DNA of 14,544 bases from Treponema sp. (GTDB lineage: Bacteria; Spirochaetota; Spirochaetia; Treponematales; Rectinemataceae), in the NCBI GenBank assembly GCA_017849315.1, contig JAFIHQ010000001.1, forward strand, positions 1 to 14,544, in the 5' to 3' direction. Shown here piece by piece: positions 13,995 to 14,544 of this stretch; positions within the stretch are counted from its first letter, which is position 1; every line of letters starts with the position of its first letter. Made by a program: the position numbers and the translations under genes. Under the pieces are notes generated by a model. The model was given only the letters and a program-made list of their open reading frames with translations, was not told the DNA's origin and searched no databases.

Positions 13995-14543
13995 CTACTT
14001 TTGCTCCAGACATGCGATGCCAGGAAGAACTTTGCCCTCGAGGTACTCGAGGCTGGCGCCGCCACCGGTGGAAACATGGCTCATAGAAGAAGCAAGCCCA
14101 AACTTATTGACCGCGGAAACAGAATCGCCACCGCCAACCACGGTCAAGGCACCGTGCTTTGTAGCCGCAGCCACAAGCTTGGCAACCTGCTCCGTACCTT
14201 TGGCAAAAGCGTCGAATTCGAAAACGCCCACAGGCCCGTTCCAAAGTACGCTCTTGGCCGTCGCAATGGTAGCAGCGTAAAGTTCCAAGGTCTTGGGACC
14301 TACATCCATGCCCATAAGGTCGTCCGGGATATCGGCCCCGTCGACTGACACTGCAGATGCATCGGCAGAGAAGCTTGCGGCGCAGATATGATCGACAGGA
14401 AGGACGATTTTTACACCCTTTTCTTTAGCATCAACCAAGAGTTTCTTGGCGGTCTCCAAATAATCGTCTTCCACTAAACTCTTGCCCACCGTGTGGCCTT
14501 GTACCTTGAGGAAGGTGTAAGCCATCCCGCCACCAATAATCAG
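13995..14543 (-). CDS. pgk: Phosphoglycerate kinase, C-terminal part (5' end outside window)
   Basis: Transfers phosphate from 1,3-bisphosphoglycerate to ADP, giving ATP and 3-phosphoglycerate in glycolysis. 182 C-terminal residues of a roughly 400-residue protein are visible; the frame stays open to the window edge (L-I-I-G-G-G before the first visible Met), so the N-terminal domain lies beyond it. Signatures present are MAYTFLKVQG, the nucleotide-domain stretch VLWNGPVGVFE, GGGDSVSAVNKFG (ATP/Mg contact) and STGGGASLEYLEGK near the end. It is followed by a strong terminator, then tpiA and secG on the same strand. Identification is certain; only truncation by the window limits it. Confidence 0.96.
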   Translation of the reverse strand: MIIGGGMAYTFLKVQGHTVGKSLVEDDYLETAKKLLVDAKEKGVKIVLPVDHICAASFSADASAVSVDGADIPDDLMGMDVGPKTLELYAATIATAKSVLWNGPVGVFEFDAFAKGTEQVAKLVAAATKHGALTVVGGGDSVSAVNKFGLASSMSHVSTGGGASLEYLEGKVLPGIACLEQK

Positions 14544-14544
14544 C

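Overview
This is a chromosomal housekeeping stretch from a diderm bacterium. It encodes a signal-peptide-bearing SurA-like protein and a membrane-anchored HtrA/Deg protease, as expected for a cell with a periplasm. The pgk-tpiA-secG block, the HtrA gene next to methionine aminopeptidase, the protein sequences and the mid-range base composition all suggest a spirochaete of the Treponema/Spirochaeta group. That placement is a judgement from memory of gene order and was not checked by search. I see no insertion sequence, prophage, CRISPR array, tRNA or rRNA.

Layout. 2-604 (+) is the 3' part of rlmN (rRNA/tRNA A2 methylation). It converges, with 3 bp between stops, on a minus-strand pair at 608-4374: a DEDDh-type exonuclease (mrfB/yprB-like) preceded by a DEAD/DEAH helicase with a C-terminal four-cysteine cluster (mrfA/yprA-like). 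Together they match the MrfAB DNA-repair pair known from Bacillus subtilis. 4427-5701 (+) is glgC, a plant/cyanobacterial-looking ADP-glucose pyrophosphorylase that diverges from the helicase gene. 5784-10409 (-) reads, in transcription order: a SurA-like periplasmic chaperone, nusB, map, an HtrA/DegQ protease and a purine-type phosphoribosyltransferase. Envelope protein quality control, N-terminal methionine removal and antitermination are therefore interleaved. 10634-11921 (-) is a short operon of an unrecognised flavodoxin-fold-like protein and a J-domain/TPR protein.

11922-12414 is the only long gap. It holds several short tandem duplications, a 14-bp perfect palindrome, one dubious plus-strand small ORF and a strong intrinsic terminator for secG. 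12415-14543 (-) is pgk (partial), a strong bidirectional-looking terminator, tpiA and secG. SecG carries an unusual Ser/Thr/Gly/Asn-rich tail.

Start codons that I revised on ribosome-binding-site grounds are degQ (7988), tpiA (13737) and the flavodoxin-like gene (11921).

No wholly new system is evident. The points most worth a second look are the MrfAB pair with an insertion in its nuclease, in-frame duplications across the stop codons of secG and map, the cluster of short tandem duplications near 12.1-12.4 kb, a hairpin that could mask the phosphoribosyltransferase start, and the J-domain/flavodoxin-like pair.
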